64,000 nt of DNA from Arthrobacter sp. Soil763 (GTDB taxonomy: Bacteria > Actinomycetota > Actinomycetes > Actinomycetales > Micrococcaceae): NCBI RefSeq assembly GCF_001428365.1, contig NZ_LMSH01000003.1, positions 514,477 through 578,476 on the forward strand, given 5' to 3'. Position 1 is the stretch's first letter. Every line of letters begins with the position of its first letter. Position numbers and translations under genes: made by a program. Below are positions 40,363-47,118 of this stretch, one piece after another. The notes beneath the pieces were generated by a model that did not search any database, was not told the DNA's origin, and was given only the letters and a program-made list of their open reading frames with translations.

Positions 40363-41604
40363 TCAGCTTTGGGCGGTACCCGGCCCTCCGACGCCGGCGT
40401 ACGACGGCGGCTGCCAGCCGGTGCGCCGGGCCCAGTCCTCCATCCGCGGGGCGGCGTAGGCCGTGAACCAGGATTCCTTGTCAGCGGCGTAGCCGGCGGC
40501 GGACTTGTCCACGCCGTGCCGCCGCGCCGCCCGGCGTTTTTCGGCGAGGTAGGCGCCGCGTGCTTCGGCGTCGTCGCGCAGCCAGTCCCGGAAGCACAGC
40601 GCGTAGCGCCAGCCCGGCGACCCGGCGGCGCGGACGTGCAGGTTGACGGCCCGGCCGGGGTCTGCGCTGCCGTGCACGCGCTTGTCCCACTCGGCCGGGT
40701 CCGGGTGCCCGGGTTTGGGGTTGTCCGGGCCGATGCCGGGCCAGCGGGGGTAGCCGGCGGCGGCCAGCAGCGGCTCCAGCCGGTCCGCCGTCGCCAGGTC
40801 CCGGACCGTGAGCTGCAGGTCGAGCACGTCCTTGGCGTCCAGGCCCGGGACGGCTGTGGAGCCGATATGGTCCACGGCGAGGAAATCCTCCGGCGCGAGG
40901 GCCAGCAGCCGGCCGGCCAGCCGGGCGGCCTGGCCGGGCCAGCGCGGGTCCGCCGGGCTGATGACCGGCCCGCCGGGGCGCGGGGCGACCCGGTGCTTGG
41001 CGAGGTTGTCGGCGAAAGGCAGCAGCCGGCTGCGCCACAGCAGGTCCACGGCGTCGCGCAGTTCGTCCTTGGTGCCGGAGTTGTCCAGCACCACATCGGC
41101 CGCCGCCAGCCGGTCCTCGCGCGTGGCCTGGGCGGCCATGCGTGCGCGGGCCTGCTCTTCGGTCATCTTCCGGTGCTCCACCATGCGCCGCACGCGGACG
41201 TCGTCGGGGGCGTCCACGACGAGCACCAGGTGGAAGCTGGCTCCCTGCCCGGTCTCGACCAGGAGCGGGATGTCCTGCACGACGACGGCGCCCCGGGGCG
41301 CGGCGGCGGCGATGGCGGCGGCGCGTTCGCGCACCAGCGGGTGGATGATCCCGTTGAGCACGGCGAGCCGCTCGGGGTTGCCGAACACCAGCGTGCCGAG
41401 GCGGGGCCGGTCGAGGCGCCCGTCCGGGCCCAGCACGGCGGAACTGAAGGCTTCCACCACCCGGTCCAGCCCGGGGGTACCCGGCTCGACGACCTCGCGG
41501 GCGAGTGCATCGGCGTCAACCAGCACCGCGCCCAGCTCACGCAGCCGCGCGGCCACTACCGACTTCCCCGAGGCGATGCCGCCCGTCAACCCGATCTTCA
41601 ACAC
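40363..41604 (-). CDS. coaE: Dephospho-CoA kinase fused to a GrpB (UPF0157) domain
   Basis: The N-terminal ~200 residues are dephospho-CoA kinase, the last step of coenzyme A synthesis. They have P-loop GLTGGIASGKS (5-15), VDADALAREVV, the lid HRKMTEEQARARM and VVLDNSGT. Residues ~210-395 are a GrpB/nucleotidyltransferase-like domain (VDHIGSTAVPGLDAKDVLDLQ, CFRDWLRDDAEARGAY). The 413-residue fusion is far longer than the ~200-residue stand-alone kinase but matches the arrangement known in actinobacteria, including mycobacteria. GTG 41604 has TAGTCT 6 nt upstream on an otherwise 22-bp divergent gap with yigZ. Confidence 0.93.
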   Translation of the reverse strand: MLKIGLTGGIASGKSVVAARLRELGAVLVDADALAREVVEPGTPGLDRVVEAFSSAVLGPDGRLDRPRLGTLVFGNPERLAVLNGIIHPLVRERAAAIAAAAPRGAVVVQDIPLLVETGQGASFHLVLVVDAPDDVRVRRMVEHRKMTEEQARARMAAQATREDRLAAADVVLDNSGTKDELRDAVDLLWRSRLLPFADNLAKHRVAPRPGGPVISPADPRWPGQAARLAGRLLALAPEDFLAVDHIGSTAVPGLDAKDVLDLQLTVRDLATADRLEPLLAAAGYPRWPGIGPDNPKPGHPDPAEWDKRVHGSADPGRAVNLHVRAAGSPGWRYALCFRDWLRDDAEARGAYLAEKRRAARRHGVDKSAAGYAADKESWFTAYAAPRMEDWARRTGWQPPSYAGVGGPGTAQS

Positions 41605-41610
41605 CCCACC

Positions 41611-41616
41611 AGACTA
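41611..41616 (-). promoter_or_regulatory. Probable -10 hexamer of a leaderless coaE promoter
   Basis: TAGTCT on the minus strand is 6 nt before the coaE GTG. Its last two bases overlap the TAGACT hexamer serving the divergent gene. Confidence 0.55.
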
Positions 41617-41620
41617 GACT
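41615..41620 (+). promoter_or_regulatory. Probable -10 hexamer of a leaderless yigZ promoter
   Basis: TAGACT on the plus strand is 6 nt before GTG 41627. It overlaps the divergent coaE -10 by 2 bp. Confidence 0.55.
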
Positions 41621-41626
41621 GAACCG

Positions 41627-42331
41627 GTGCCAGTCGATGCGGTTTCCCCCGAAAGCAGGACCACCGCGTACACCACGCTGGCCGCCGGCGACGGCTTCCG
41701 CCACGAACTCGAGATCAAGCGCTCCCGCTTTATCACGGTGCTGCGGCGCACCCCGGACGAGGACAGCGCCCGCTCCCTGGTCAGCGCGCTGCGCAAGGAA
41801 TTCCACGACGCGAGGCACCACTGCTCGGCCTTCGTGCTGGGACCGGACCGCGGGGTGCAGCGCTCCAGCGACGACGGCGAGCCCTCCGGCACGGCCGGCC
41901 TGCCGATGCTGGAGGCCCTGCTCAAACGCGAAACCGCTGCCGGCGTGACCGACCTCAGCGACATCACCGCCGTCGTCGTCCGCTATTTCGGCGGGATCCT
42001 GCTGGGCGCCGGAGGCCTGGTCCGGGCCTACTCCGATTCGGTGTCTACCGCGCTGGAGACGGCACCGCTGGTCCGCCGCCGCCGGCTGCGGCTGTGCACC
42101 GTCCGGGTCCCGCACGCCTCCGCGGGCAGGCTGGAGAACGAGCTGCGGGCCTCAGGTTTCCTGATGGCCGGAACCGACTACGCCGCCGAGTCCGCCGTCC
42201 TTCGCCTGGCGCTGCCGGACGACCCGGCCGAGGTGGAGCAGGCGGCCGCGCGGCTCGCGGCCTTGACCGCGGGCAGCGCCGCCTTGGTGCCCGGCGGAAC
42301 GGAGTGGGTTGATGCCGATTATTTCGAGTGA
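41627..42331 (+). CDS. yigZ: YigZ/IMPACT-family protein
   Basis: A 234-residue member of the YigZ/IMPACT (UPF0029) family, of uncertain molecular role but structurally linked to translation factors and nucleic-acid binding. The N-terminal IMPACT domain shows KRSRFITVLRRTPDEDSA, ARHHCSAFVLG, RSSDDGEPSGTAGLPML and VVVRYFGGILLGAGGLVRAY, all family signatures. A C-terminal ferredoxin-like DUF1949 half follows. GTG 41627 sits directly behind a -10 hexamer. The end overlaps the next acetyltransferase gene by 20 bp. Confidence 0.9.
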   Translation: MPVDAVSPESRTTAYTTLAAGDGFRHELEIKRSRFITVLRRTPDEDSARSLVSALRKEFHDARHHCSAFVLGPDRGVQRSSDDGEPSGTAGLPMLEALLKRETAAGVTDLSDITAVVVRYFGGILLGAGGLVRAYSDSVSTALETAPLVRRRRLRLCTVRVPHASAGRLENELRASGFLMAGTDYAAESAVLRLALPDDPAEVEQAAARLAALTAGSAALVPGGTEWVDADYFE

Positions 42332-42831
42332 ACCGGATTCCGGGGTGGCACTGACGGAGGTGACGGCTTTGGTGCTGGAGCAGCTCCTGGCGCTGGCCGT
42401 GCACGACGCCGACCCCGACGACGTCACCCCGCCGCTTGGATCGGCCGCGGGCTGGAACCCTGAGCGGATCGCCTGGTTCCGGGCGTACCACCGCGCCGCC
42501 TGCGGCCTCGACGGGCCGGCGCGGGAGAAGACCTGGGCAGTCACGGCCGGCGGTGCCGTGGCCGGGTCGGTTCGGCTCCGGCGGGTACCGGACCTGTCCG
42601 GCCCAGGCCACGGAGTCGCTGTGGAGACCGGGATCTGGCTGGGGCGGCAGTTCCGCGGCCGGGGCATCGGCGTGCCGGCGCTGCTGCTGGTCAAGGCCGA
42701 AGCCGCCGCATTGGGTGCCGGGCTGCTGGTCAGACGCCGGCAATCACGCTGCTCAGGCCCTGCTGCGCTCCGCCGGCGCCGAACTCACCCCCGCCGGCCG
42801 GCGCGTCACCGCCCGGATCACCCTGGCCTGA
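42312..42831 (+). pseudogene. GNAT-family acetyltransferase, frameshifted
   Basis: The frame starting at ATG 42312 (GGAG 7 nt upstream) encodes an ordinary GNAT protein up to about 42730: EKTWAVTAGGAVAGSVRL, VETGIWLGRQFRGRGIGVPALLL. It then degenerates into Arg-rich sequence. Shifting by one base at about 42735-42740 restores DAGNHAAQALLRSAGAELT and a stop at 42829-42831, exactly the C-terminal half expected. Either a single-base indel has broken the gene or the sequence has an error there. Unshifted, the frame would run on to 42887 through a repeat element. The restored product is about 172 residues; the substrate is unknown. Confidence 0.75.
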
Positions 42832-42868
42832 CCGCGGCCTCGGCGGCCCGCCCCTGTACCACCCGAAC

Positions 42869-42946
42869 GGACATGCCCATTCTCTAGGCTCGCGGGTGGG
42901 CATGCCGCGCTATGCCCACTGCTGAGCCCTCGGGTCGGACATGCCC
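42869..42946. repeat. 78-bp triple-dyad element, copy A1
   Basis: The copy begins with GGACATGCCC and ends with GGACATGCCC. Its central dyad has the arms GTGGGCAT and ATGCCCAC around 8 nt. The outer boxes differ from the canonical right end (GGGCATGTCC) at two positions. Confidence 0.8.
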
Positions 42947-42971
42947 ATTCTCCGGGCACCACTCCCCTGAC

Positions 42972-43049
42972 GGACATGCCCATCCGTCCGGCCGGCGGGC
43001 GGGCATGCCGCGCCATGCCCACTGCTGAGCCCTAGGGTCGGACAGGCCC
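42972..43049. repeat. 78-bp triple-dyad element, copy A2
   Basis: The copy begins with GGACATGCCC and ends with GGACAGGCCC. Its centre reads GGGCATGCCGCGCCATGCCC. It starts exactly 103 bp after A1, with the spacer ACTCCCCTGAC shared between A2 and A3 upstream flanks. Confidence 0.8.
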
Positions 43050-43074
43050 ACCCTGCCGGCTCCACTCCCCTGAC

Positions 43075-43152
43075 GGACATGCTCGTTGTTCAGGCTTGCG
43101 GGCGGGCATGCCGCGCCATGCTGCGCGGGGCTATGCCGCCGCGGGGTGCGGG
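43075..43152. repeat. 78-bp triple-dyad element, copy A3 (degenerate 3' half)
   Basis: It begins GGACATGCTC exactly 103 bp after A2 and keeps the centre GGGCATGCCGCGCCATG. The right-hand third no longer matches. The end coordinate is set by the family length. Confidence 0.6.
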
Positions 43153-43269
43153 GGCGGCCTCGACATCCTCGCGGCACGCTGGCGGTCGTGCTTGGATAGG
43201 AGTGAAGGTCCCGCCCGGCAGGCACGACGCCAGCGGAATCAGTAACAGCCAACCGAAGGGAAGACCCAG

Positions 43270-43707
43270 ATGGATGACCCGTTCGAGCTGTCCCGGTTCG
43301 TCGACGCCCAGGAGTCCGGCGGGACGTATGTCCAGGCCCTGTCGGAGCTCAAAGCGGGCTCCAAGCGCAGCCACTGGATGTGGTTCGTCTTTCCGCAGAT
43401 CGCCGGCCTCGGCCAGAGCGCGACCTCCCGCCGGTTCGCAATTTCCTCGGTAGACGAGGCACGGGCCTACCTTGACCACCCCGTTCTGGGTCCACGGCTT
43501 TTGGAGTGCTGCCACGCGGTGCTCGACGTGGACGGCAGAAGCGCCGAGCAGATCTTCGGCGCCATCGACGCGCGGAAGATGCTCTCGTCGTCGACCCTCT
43601 TCTCGCTGGCGGCGCCGGACGAGCCCGTGTTCCAGAAGGTTCTGGACAAATACTTCGACGGAGTCCCGGATCCTGCCACCTACCGCATCCTCGGCCCGAC
43701 CACCTGA
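43270..43707 (+). CDS. DUF1810 domain-containing protein
   Basis: A 145-residue soluble protein of the DUF1810 family, function unknown. The hallmark SKRSHWMWFVFPQIAGLGQSA lies at about residues 31-51 (quoted in part), followed by YLDHPVLGPRLLEC, IFGAIDARKMLSSSTLFSLA and VLDKYFDG. The length is normal for the family. GAAGGGAAG upstream provides a ribosome-binding site for ATG 43270. It stands alone between two clusters of the 78-bp repeat element. Confidence 0.88.
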   Translation: MDDPFELSRFVDAQESGGTYVQALSELKAGSKRSHWMWFVFPQIAGLGQSATSRRFAISSVDEARAYLDHPVLGPRLLECCHAVLDVDGRSAEQIFGAIDARKMLSSSTLFSLAAPDEPVFQKVLDKYFDGVPDPATYRILGPTT

Positions 43708-43728
43708 CAAACCGCCCCTCCGGCAGCC

Positions 43729-43806
43729 GGACATGCCCAGTGTTGGGGCGGATCTCTGGGCATAACCGGTTATGCCCAGTCCTCGGACCGAGGAACGGGC
43801 ATGTCC
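43729..43806. repeat. 78-bp triple-dyad element, copy B1
   Basis: Ends GGACATGCCC and GGGCATGTCC are exact inverted repeats. The centre (43756-43779) is a perfect 24-bp palindrome around AACCGGTT. A further small dyad TCCTCGG-A-CCGAGGA lies at 43780-43794. Confidence 0.85.
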
Positions 43807-43851
43807 CGCAGGCACATCACCTGAATAGGCCAGCACACCCCGGCCCCGAAC

Positions 43852-43929
43852 GGACATGCTCTTTCCTGGGCCGGACCAGCGGGCATAACCGGTTATGCCC
43901 AGTCCCCGGACCGAGGAACGGGCATGTCC
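43852..43929. repeat. 78-bp triple-dyad element, copy B2
   Basis: It begins GGACATGCTC and ends GGGCATGTCC. The centre (43881-43900) is the perfect palindrome GGGCATAACCGGTTATGCCC. It is 123 bp downstream of B1, and the right half is almost identical to B1. Confidence 0.85.
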
Positions 43930-44014
43930 ACCAGCCCGGGACCAGGCCCGCCCGCCACGAAGCACACCGGCGGCGCCCCGCGCCCCGGGACCAGGAAGTA
44001 ACAGCCGCTTAAAC

Positions 44015-44051
44015 CACAGCGGGCCCCTGCACTTGGCAGGGGCCCGCTGTG
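44015..44051 (-). terminator. Hairpin terminator after rpsA
   Basis: Arms 44015-44030 and 44036-44051 are perfect 16-bp reverse complements with a 5-nt loop, 30 bp after the rpsA stop on the minus strand. Confidence 0.8.
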
Positions 44052-44081
44052 AGTGGCCCGGGCGAACCGGGCCGGTGGCAA

Positions 44082-45557
44082 TTAGTTGCCGGTCAGCTTC
44101 TCGCGCAGAGCGGCAAGAGCCTCGTCCGAAGCAAGCGTACCCGCACCGGACTCGGTTGCGGCCGGCTCGGAGGAGTAGCTGGTGGTGCCGGAGTCGCTCT
44201 CGCCCGACGTTGCAGCGGCAGCGTCGTCGGCAGCGTGCTGGACAACCTGCTTCTTGTGGGCTTCCCAACGTGCCTGGGCGTCAGCGTACTGCTGCTCCCA
44301 GGTGGCGCGCTGCGTCTCGTAGCCTTCAAGCCACTCGTTGGACTCCGGATCGAAGCCCTCCGGGTACTTGTAGTTGCCCTCTTCGTCGTACTCGGCGGCC
44401 ATGCCGTAGAGTGCCGGATCGAATTCGGTGCTGTCGGCGTCGACACCCTCGTTGGCCTGCTTGAGGGACAGCGAGATACGGCGGCGCTCGAGGTCGATGT
44501 CGATGACCTTGACGAACAGCTCGTCGCCAACGGAGACAACCTGCTCGGCCAGCTCAACGTGGCGCACGGCGAGCTCGGAGATGTGGACCAGGCCTTCGAT
44601 GCCGTCTTCAACGCGGACGAACGCGCCGAACGGAACCAGCTTGGTGACCTTACCCGGAACAACCTGGCCGAGGGCGTGGGTGCGGGCGAAGGTCTGCCAC
44701 GGATCTTCCTGCGTAGCCTTGAGCGACAGGGAGACGCGCTCGCGGTCCAGGTCGACCTCGAGAACCTCGACGGTGACTTCCTGGCCAACTTCGACAACCT
44801 CGGACGGGTGGTCGATGTGCTTCCAGGACAGCTCGGAAACGTGAACCAGGCCGTCTACGCCGCCCAGGTCCACGAAGGCGCCGAAGTTGACGATGGAGGA
44901 AACGACGCCGGGACGGACCTGACCCTTTTCCAGCTTGTTGAGGAACGTGGAGCGGACCTCGGACTGGGTCTGCTCGAGCCAGGCACGGCGGGACAGCACA
45001 ACGTTGTTGCGGTTCTTGTCCAGCTCGATGATCTTGGCTTCGATCTGCTGACCGATGTACGGAGCAAGGTCGCGCACACGGCGCATCTCGACGAGGGATG
45101 CGGGCAGGAAGCCGCGCAGGCCGATGTCGAGGATAAGACCACCCTTGACAACCTCGATGACGGTACCGGTGACAACGCCGTCTTCTTCCTTGACCTTCTC
45201 GATGTCGCCCCAGGCACGCTCGTACTGAGCACGCTTCTTGGAGAGGATCAGGCGGCCTTCTTTGTCTTCCTTAGTGAGCACCAGGGCTTCGACCTGATCG
45301 CCGACGGAGACAACGTCCCCGGGATCAACGTCATGCTTGATGGAAAGCTCGCGGGAGGGAATGACACCTTCGGTCTTGTAACCGATGTCGAGCAGAACTT
45401 CGTCGCGGTCGACCTTGACGACGGTACCTTCGACGAGGTCCCCGTCGTTGAAGTACTTGATGGTGGCGTCGACGGCTGCGAGGAAGTCCTCAGCGGACCC
45501 GATGTCGTTAATCGCGACGACAGGGGTACCGGACTTCTCGGTGGAGGTGATGGTCAT
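44082..45557 (-). CDS. rpsA: 30S ribosomal protein S1
   Basis: S1 assists binding of structured or leadered mRNAs to the small subunit. The 491 residues contain four S1 (OB-fold) domains, at about 38-105, 122-190, 207-277 and 294-364. They are visible from repeats such as GTVVKVDRDEVLLDIGYKT, GFLPAS, GAFVDLGGVDGLVHVSELSW and GAFVRVEDGIEGLVHISELA. The C-terminal 120 residues are acidic and low-complexity (DAAAATSGESDSGTTSYS). This is the four-domain actinobacterial form rather than the six-domain enterobacterial one. A clear promoter at 45711-45740 gives a leader of about 145 nt. Confidence 0.97.
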   Translation of the reverse strand: MTITSTEKSGTPVVAINDIGSAEDFLAAVDATIKYFNDGDLVEGTVVKVDRDEVLLDIGYKTEGVIPSRELSIKHDVDPGDVVSVGDQVEALVLTKEDKEGRLILSKKRAQYERAWGDIEKVKEEDGVVTGTVIEVVKGGLILDIGLRGFLPASLVEMRRVRDLAPYIGQQIEAKIIELDKNRNNVVLSRRAWLEQTQSEVRSTFLNKLEKGQVRPGVVSSIVNFGAFVDLGGVDGLVHVSELSWKHIDHPSEVVEVGQEVTVEVLEVDLDRERVSLSLKATQEDPWQTFARTHALGQVVPGKVTKLVPFGAFVRVEDGIEGLVHISELAVRHVELAEQVVSVGDELFVKVIDIDLERRRISLSLKQANEGVDADSTEFDPALYGMAAEYDEEGNYKYPEGFDPESNEWLEGYETQRATWEQQYADAQARWEAHKKQVVQHAADDAAAATSGESDSGTTSYSSEPAATESGAGTLASDEALAALREKLTGN

Positions 45558-45710
45558 GTAGTAGGGGCTCCGTTGTGGATAGTTAGTCGGTCAGGCCAAC
45601 CGCTGCACCGGCGTCGGCGACGCCCGCGTAGAACACGGCGAATCAAAGGCGATCCGCCGGGTCATCCTGATTTGTGGATTTGATTGCGCGCACGTAGTAC
45701 ACGCCCGTTT

Positions 45711-45740
45711 AGTCTAGTCGTATACGACAACGCCGGTCAA
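45711..45740 (-). promoter_or_regulatory. rpsA promoter
   Basis: Minus-strand TTGACC (45735-45740) and TAGACT (45711-45716) are separated by 18 nt, close to the primary sigma consensus. Transcription should begin near 45703, leaving a roughly 145-nt untranslated leader before rpsA in which S1 autoregulation could act. Confidence 0.65.
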
Positions 45741-45778
45741 AGCGCAACGGGGCCGGCAGGCCGGTCCGGCCGGACCGG

Positions 45779-47065
45779 CTAGAAGTGCGTCAGGCAGTGC
45801 GCCGGGCGTTCGACGGCGAACATGCCGGCGGCGGTGAACGCGGCCCCGGGCGCTGCCTCGCGGATGCGGCCGGACGCGGCGAGCGTCACCGGGTGCACCC
45901 CGCCGAGGTAGATCGAGGACAGCACGGCCACATCGAGTTCGAGGTCGACATCGGCGCCGTCGGCATCGCTGACGACGGCGGCGCCGCCGGAAACGTCGAG
46001 GGCGAACGTTCCGCCGGTCAGGCCCAGCGTGTCGGATACCTTCAGGACCAGCCGCCCGTCCCGCGGGTAGTGGCGGGCCTCCAGCGCCTTGCGAACGTCG
46101 AGGATCCGCAGCCACAGCATGTCCCGGGCCTCCGACGCGTCGACGCAGCGGGGGTCCGTGAGCGCCCAGGGCAGCGGGTCATCCACGGGCGCCTCTTCCC
46201 AGGTGACACGTTCAACGAGGTCAATGGCGCCAAGGTACTGCCACAACTCCAGGTAGGCGGCGTGTGTGGCCGCCACGAGGTCGACGATCTCCATAGTGTG
46301 CGGCGTGCTGGACCAGCCGCCGAACTTGTAGGACACGTAGCCATCCACGCCGCCGTCGGGCCCGTAGTGCAGCGCAACCTTGACCTTGGGGTCCTCGCCG
46401 TCGTCCCGGCTGACGGAACCGGATGCGAACTGCCGGTAGAACTCGTGCCGGTCGACGGAGCCGGGCGTGCGGCGGTGCAGCCGGTCGAAGACGGCCGGCG
46501 CGAGCTCCAGCAGGACCTTGGGGTCGGCGACTTCCACCCGGCCGGTCGGGGTGTGGTTAAGGACGAAGCGGGCACCGGTGTCGACCTTGATCGACTGCTC
46601 CGAGGTGGCCACGCCAAAGCCGAAGCGGCCGTAGATGGAGGCCTCGGAGGCGGTCAGGGCCGCCATGGCCAGGCCCTCCGTACGGGCCTGCGCCAGGTCC
46701 TCGGCCATCATGCGGCGCAACAGCCCGCGGCGGCGGTGCGAGGTGCGCACGGTCACCGCGGTGACGAGCCGGGTATCCAGCAGCCGGCCGAAGCCGATGT
46801 TCAGCGTCTTGTCCATGGTGCCGAAGGTCGCCACGGGGATCTCGGCGCCGAGCGAGTGTTCCGGCACCGCGCCGGTCTGGTAGACGCCGGTCATCTCCCG
46901 TCCGTCGACGCGCTGCATCTCGATGCCGCGGTCCACCCGCTCGTCACTGCGTCGGGCGTCGTGGAACCCGAACGCGACCGCACGCATCCACGCGACGGCT
47001 TCCGGGTACCCCGGGTCGTCCTTGGCGGCGGGCTTGAACCGTCGGATTTCATACTGGTCTGGCAC
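45779..47065 (-). CDS. Eis-like GNAT acetyltransferase
   Basis: A 428-residue protein with the three-part Eis layout: an N-terminal GNAT domain (acetyl-CoA loop VRTSHRRRGLLRRMM, then YGRFGFG), a second degenerate GNAT fold, and a C-terminal sterol-carrier-like domain (about 315-428). It ends in HCLTHF. In Eis proteins the free C-terminal Phe carboxylate reaches the active site and acts as a base, so the exact C-terminus is meaningful. Mycobacterial Eis acetylates amines, including aminoglycosides; the substrate here is not known. The ATG at 47065 has GGGGGAGAAG upstream. It lies between rpsA and polA on the same strand. Confidence 0.88.
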   Translation of the reverse strand: MPDQYEIRRFKPAAKDDPGYPEAVAWMRAVAFGFHDARRSDERVDRGIEMQRVDGREMTGVYQTGAVPEHSLGAEIPVATFGTMDKTLNIGFGRLLDTRLVTAVTVRTSHRRRGLLRRMMAEDLAQARTEGLAMAALTASEASIYGRFGFGVATSEQSIKVDTGARFVLNHTPTGRVEVADPKVLLELAPAVFDRLHRRTPGSVDRHEFYRQFASGSVSRDDGEDPKVKVALHYGPDGGVDGYVSYKFGGWSSTPHTMEIVDLVAATHAAYLELWQYLGAIDLVERVTWEEAPVDDPLPWALTDPRCVDASEARDMLWLRILDVRKALEARHYPRDGRLVLKVSDTLGLTGGTFALDVSGGAAVVSDADGADVDLELDVAVLSSIYLGGVHPVTLAASGRIREAAPGAAFTAAGMFAVERPAHCLTHF

Positions 47066-47118
47066 GTGCTTCTCCCCCTGGATGTGCTGCTAACGTGAAC
47101 GGCCCGAAGGCGGGCCGG

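Larger units (their letters stand above)
42832..43269. other. Intergenic region carrying repeat cluster A
   Basis: No protein is supported. The first 300 bp carry three copies of the GGRCATGYCC-type element at a 103-bp period. The remainder up to the DUF1810 gene is unremarkable apart from GAAGGGAAG just before its ATG. Confidence 0.7.
43708..44081. other. Intergenic region carrying repeat cluster B and the rpsA terminator
   Basis: No protein is supported in this 374-bp gap between the convergent DUF1810 gene and rpsA. It contains two 78-bp elements and a hairpin terminator. Open frames crossing it only reflect high GC content. Confidence 0.7.

Noticed and set aside
42753-43022. Open frame on the minus strand reading through repeat cluster A (GHVRSG-type repeated peptide)
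   Set aside because: The peptide repeat only mirrors the DNA repeat. The frame lacks a ribosome-binding site, and its composition follows from high GC.
42869-43152. CRISPR-like array
   Set aside because: The units are long and internally palindromic, the period differs between loci (103, 123, 116 bp), spacers are few and of unequal size, and no cas genes are present.
43506-44012. Plus-strand open frame with a repeated ~41-residue peptide through cluster B
   Set aside because: It begins inside the DUF1810 gene in another frame, and the repeats are the 78-bp elements; nothing indicates selection on the protein.
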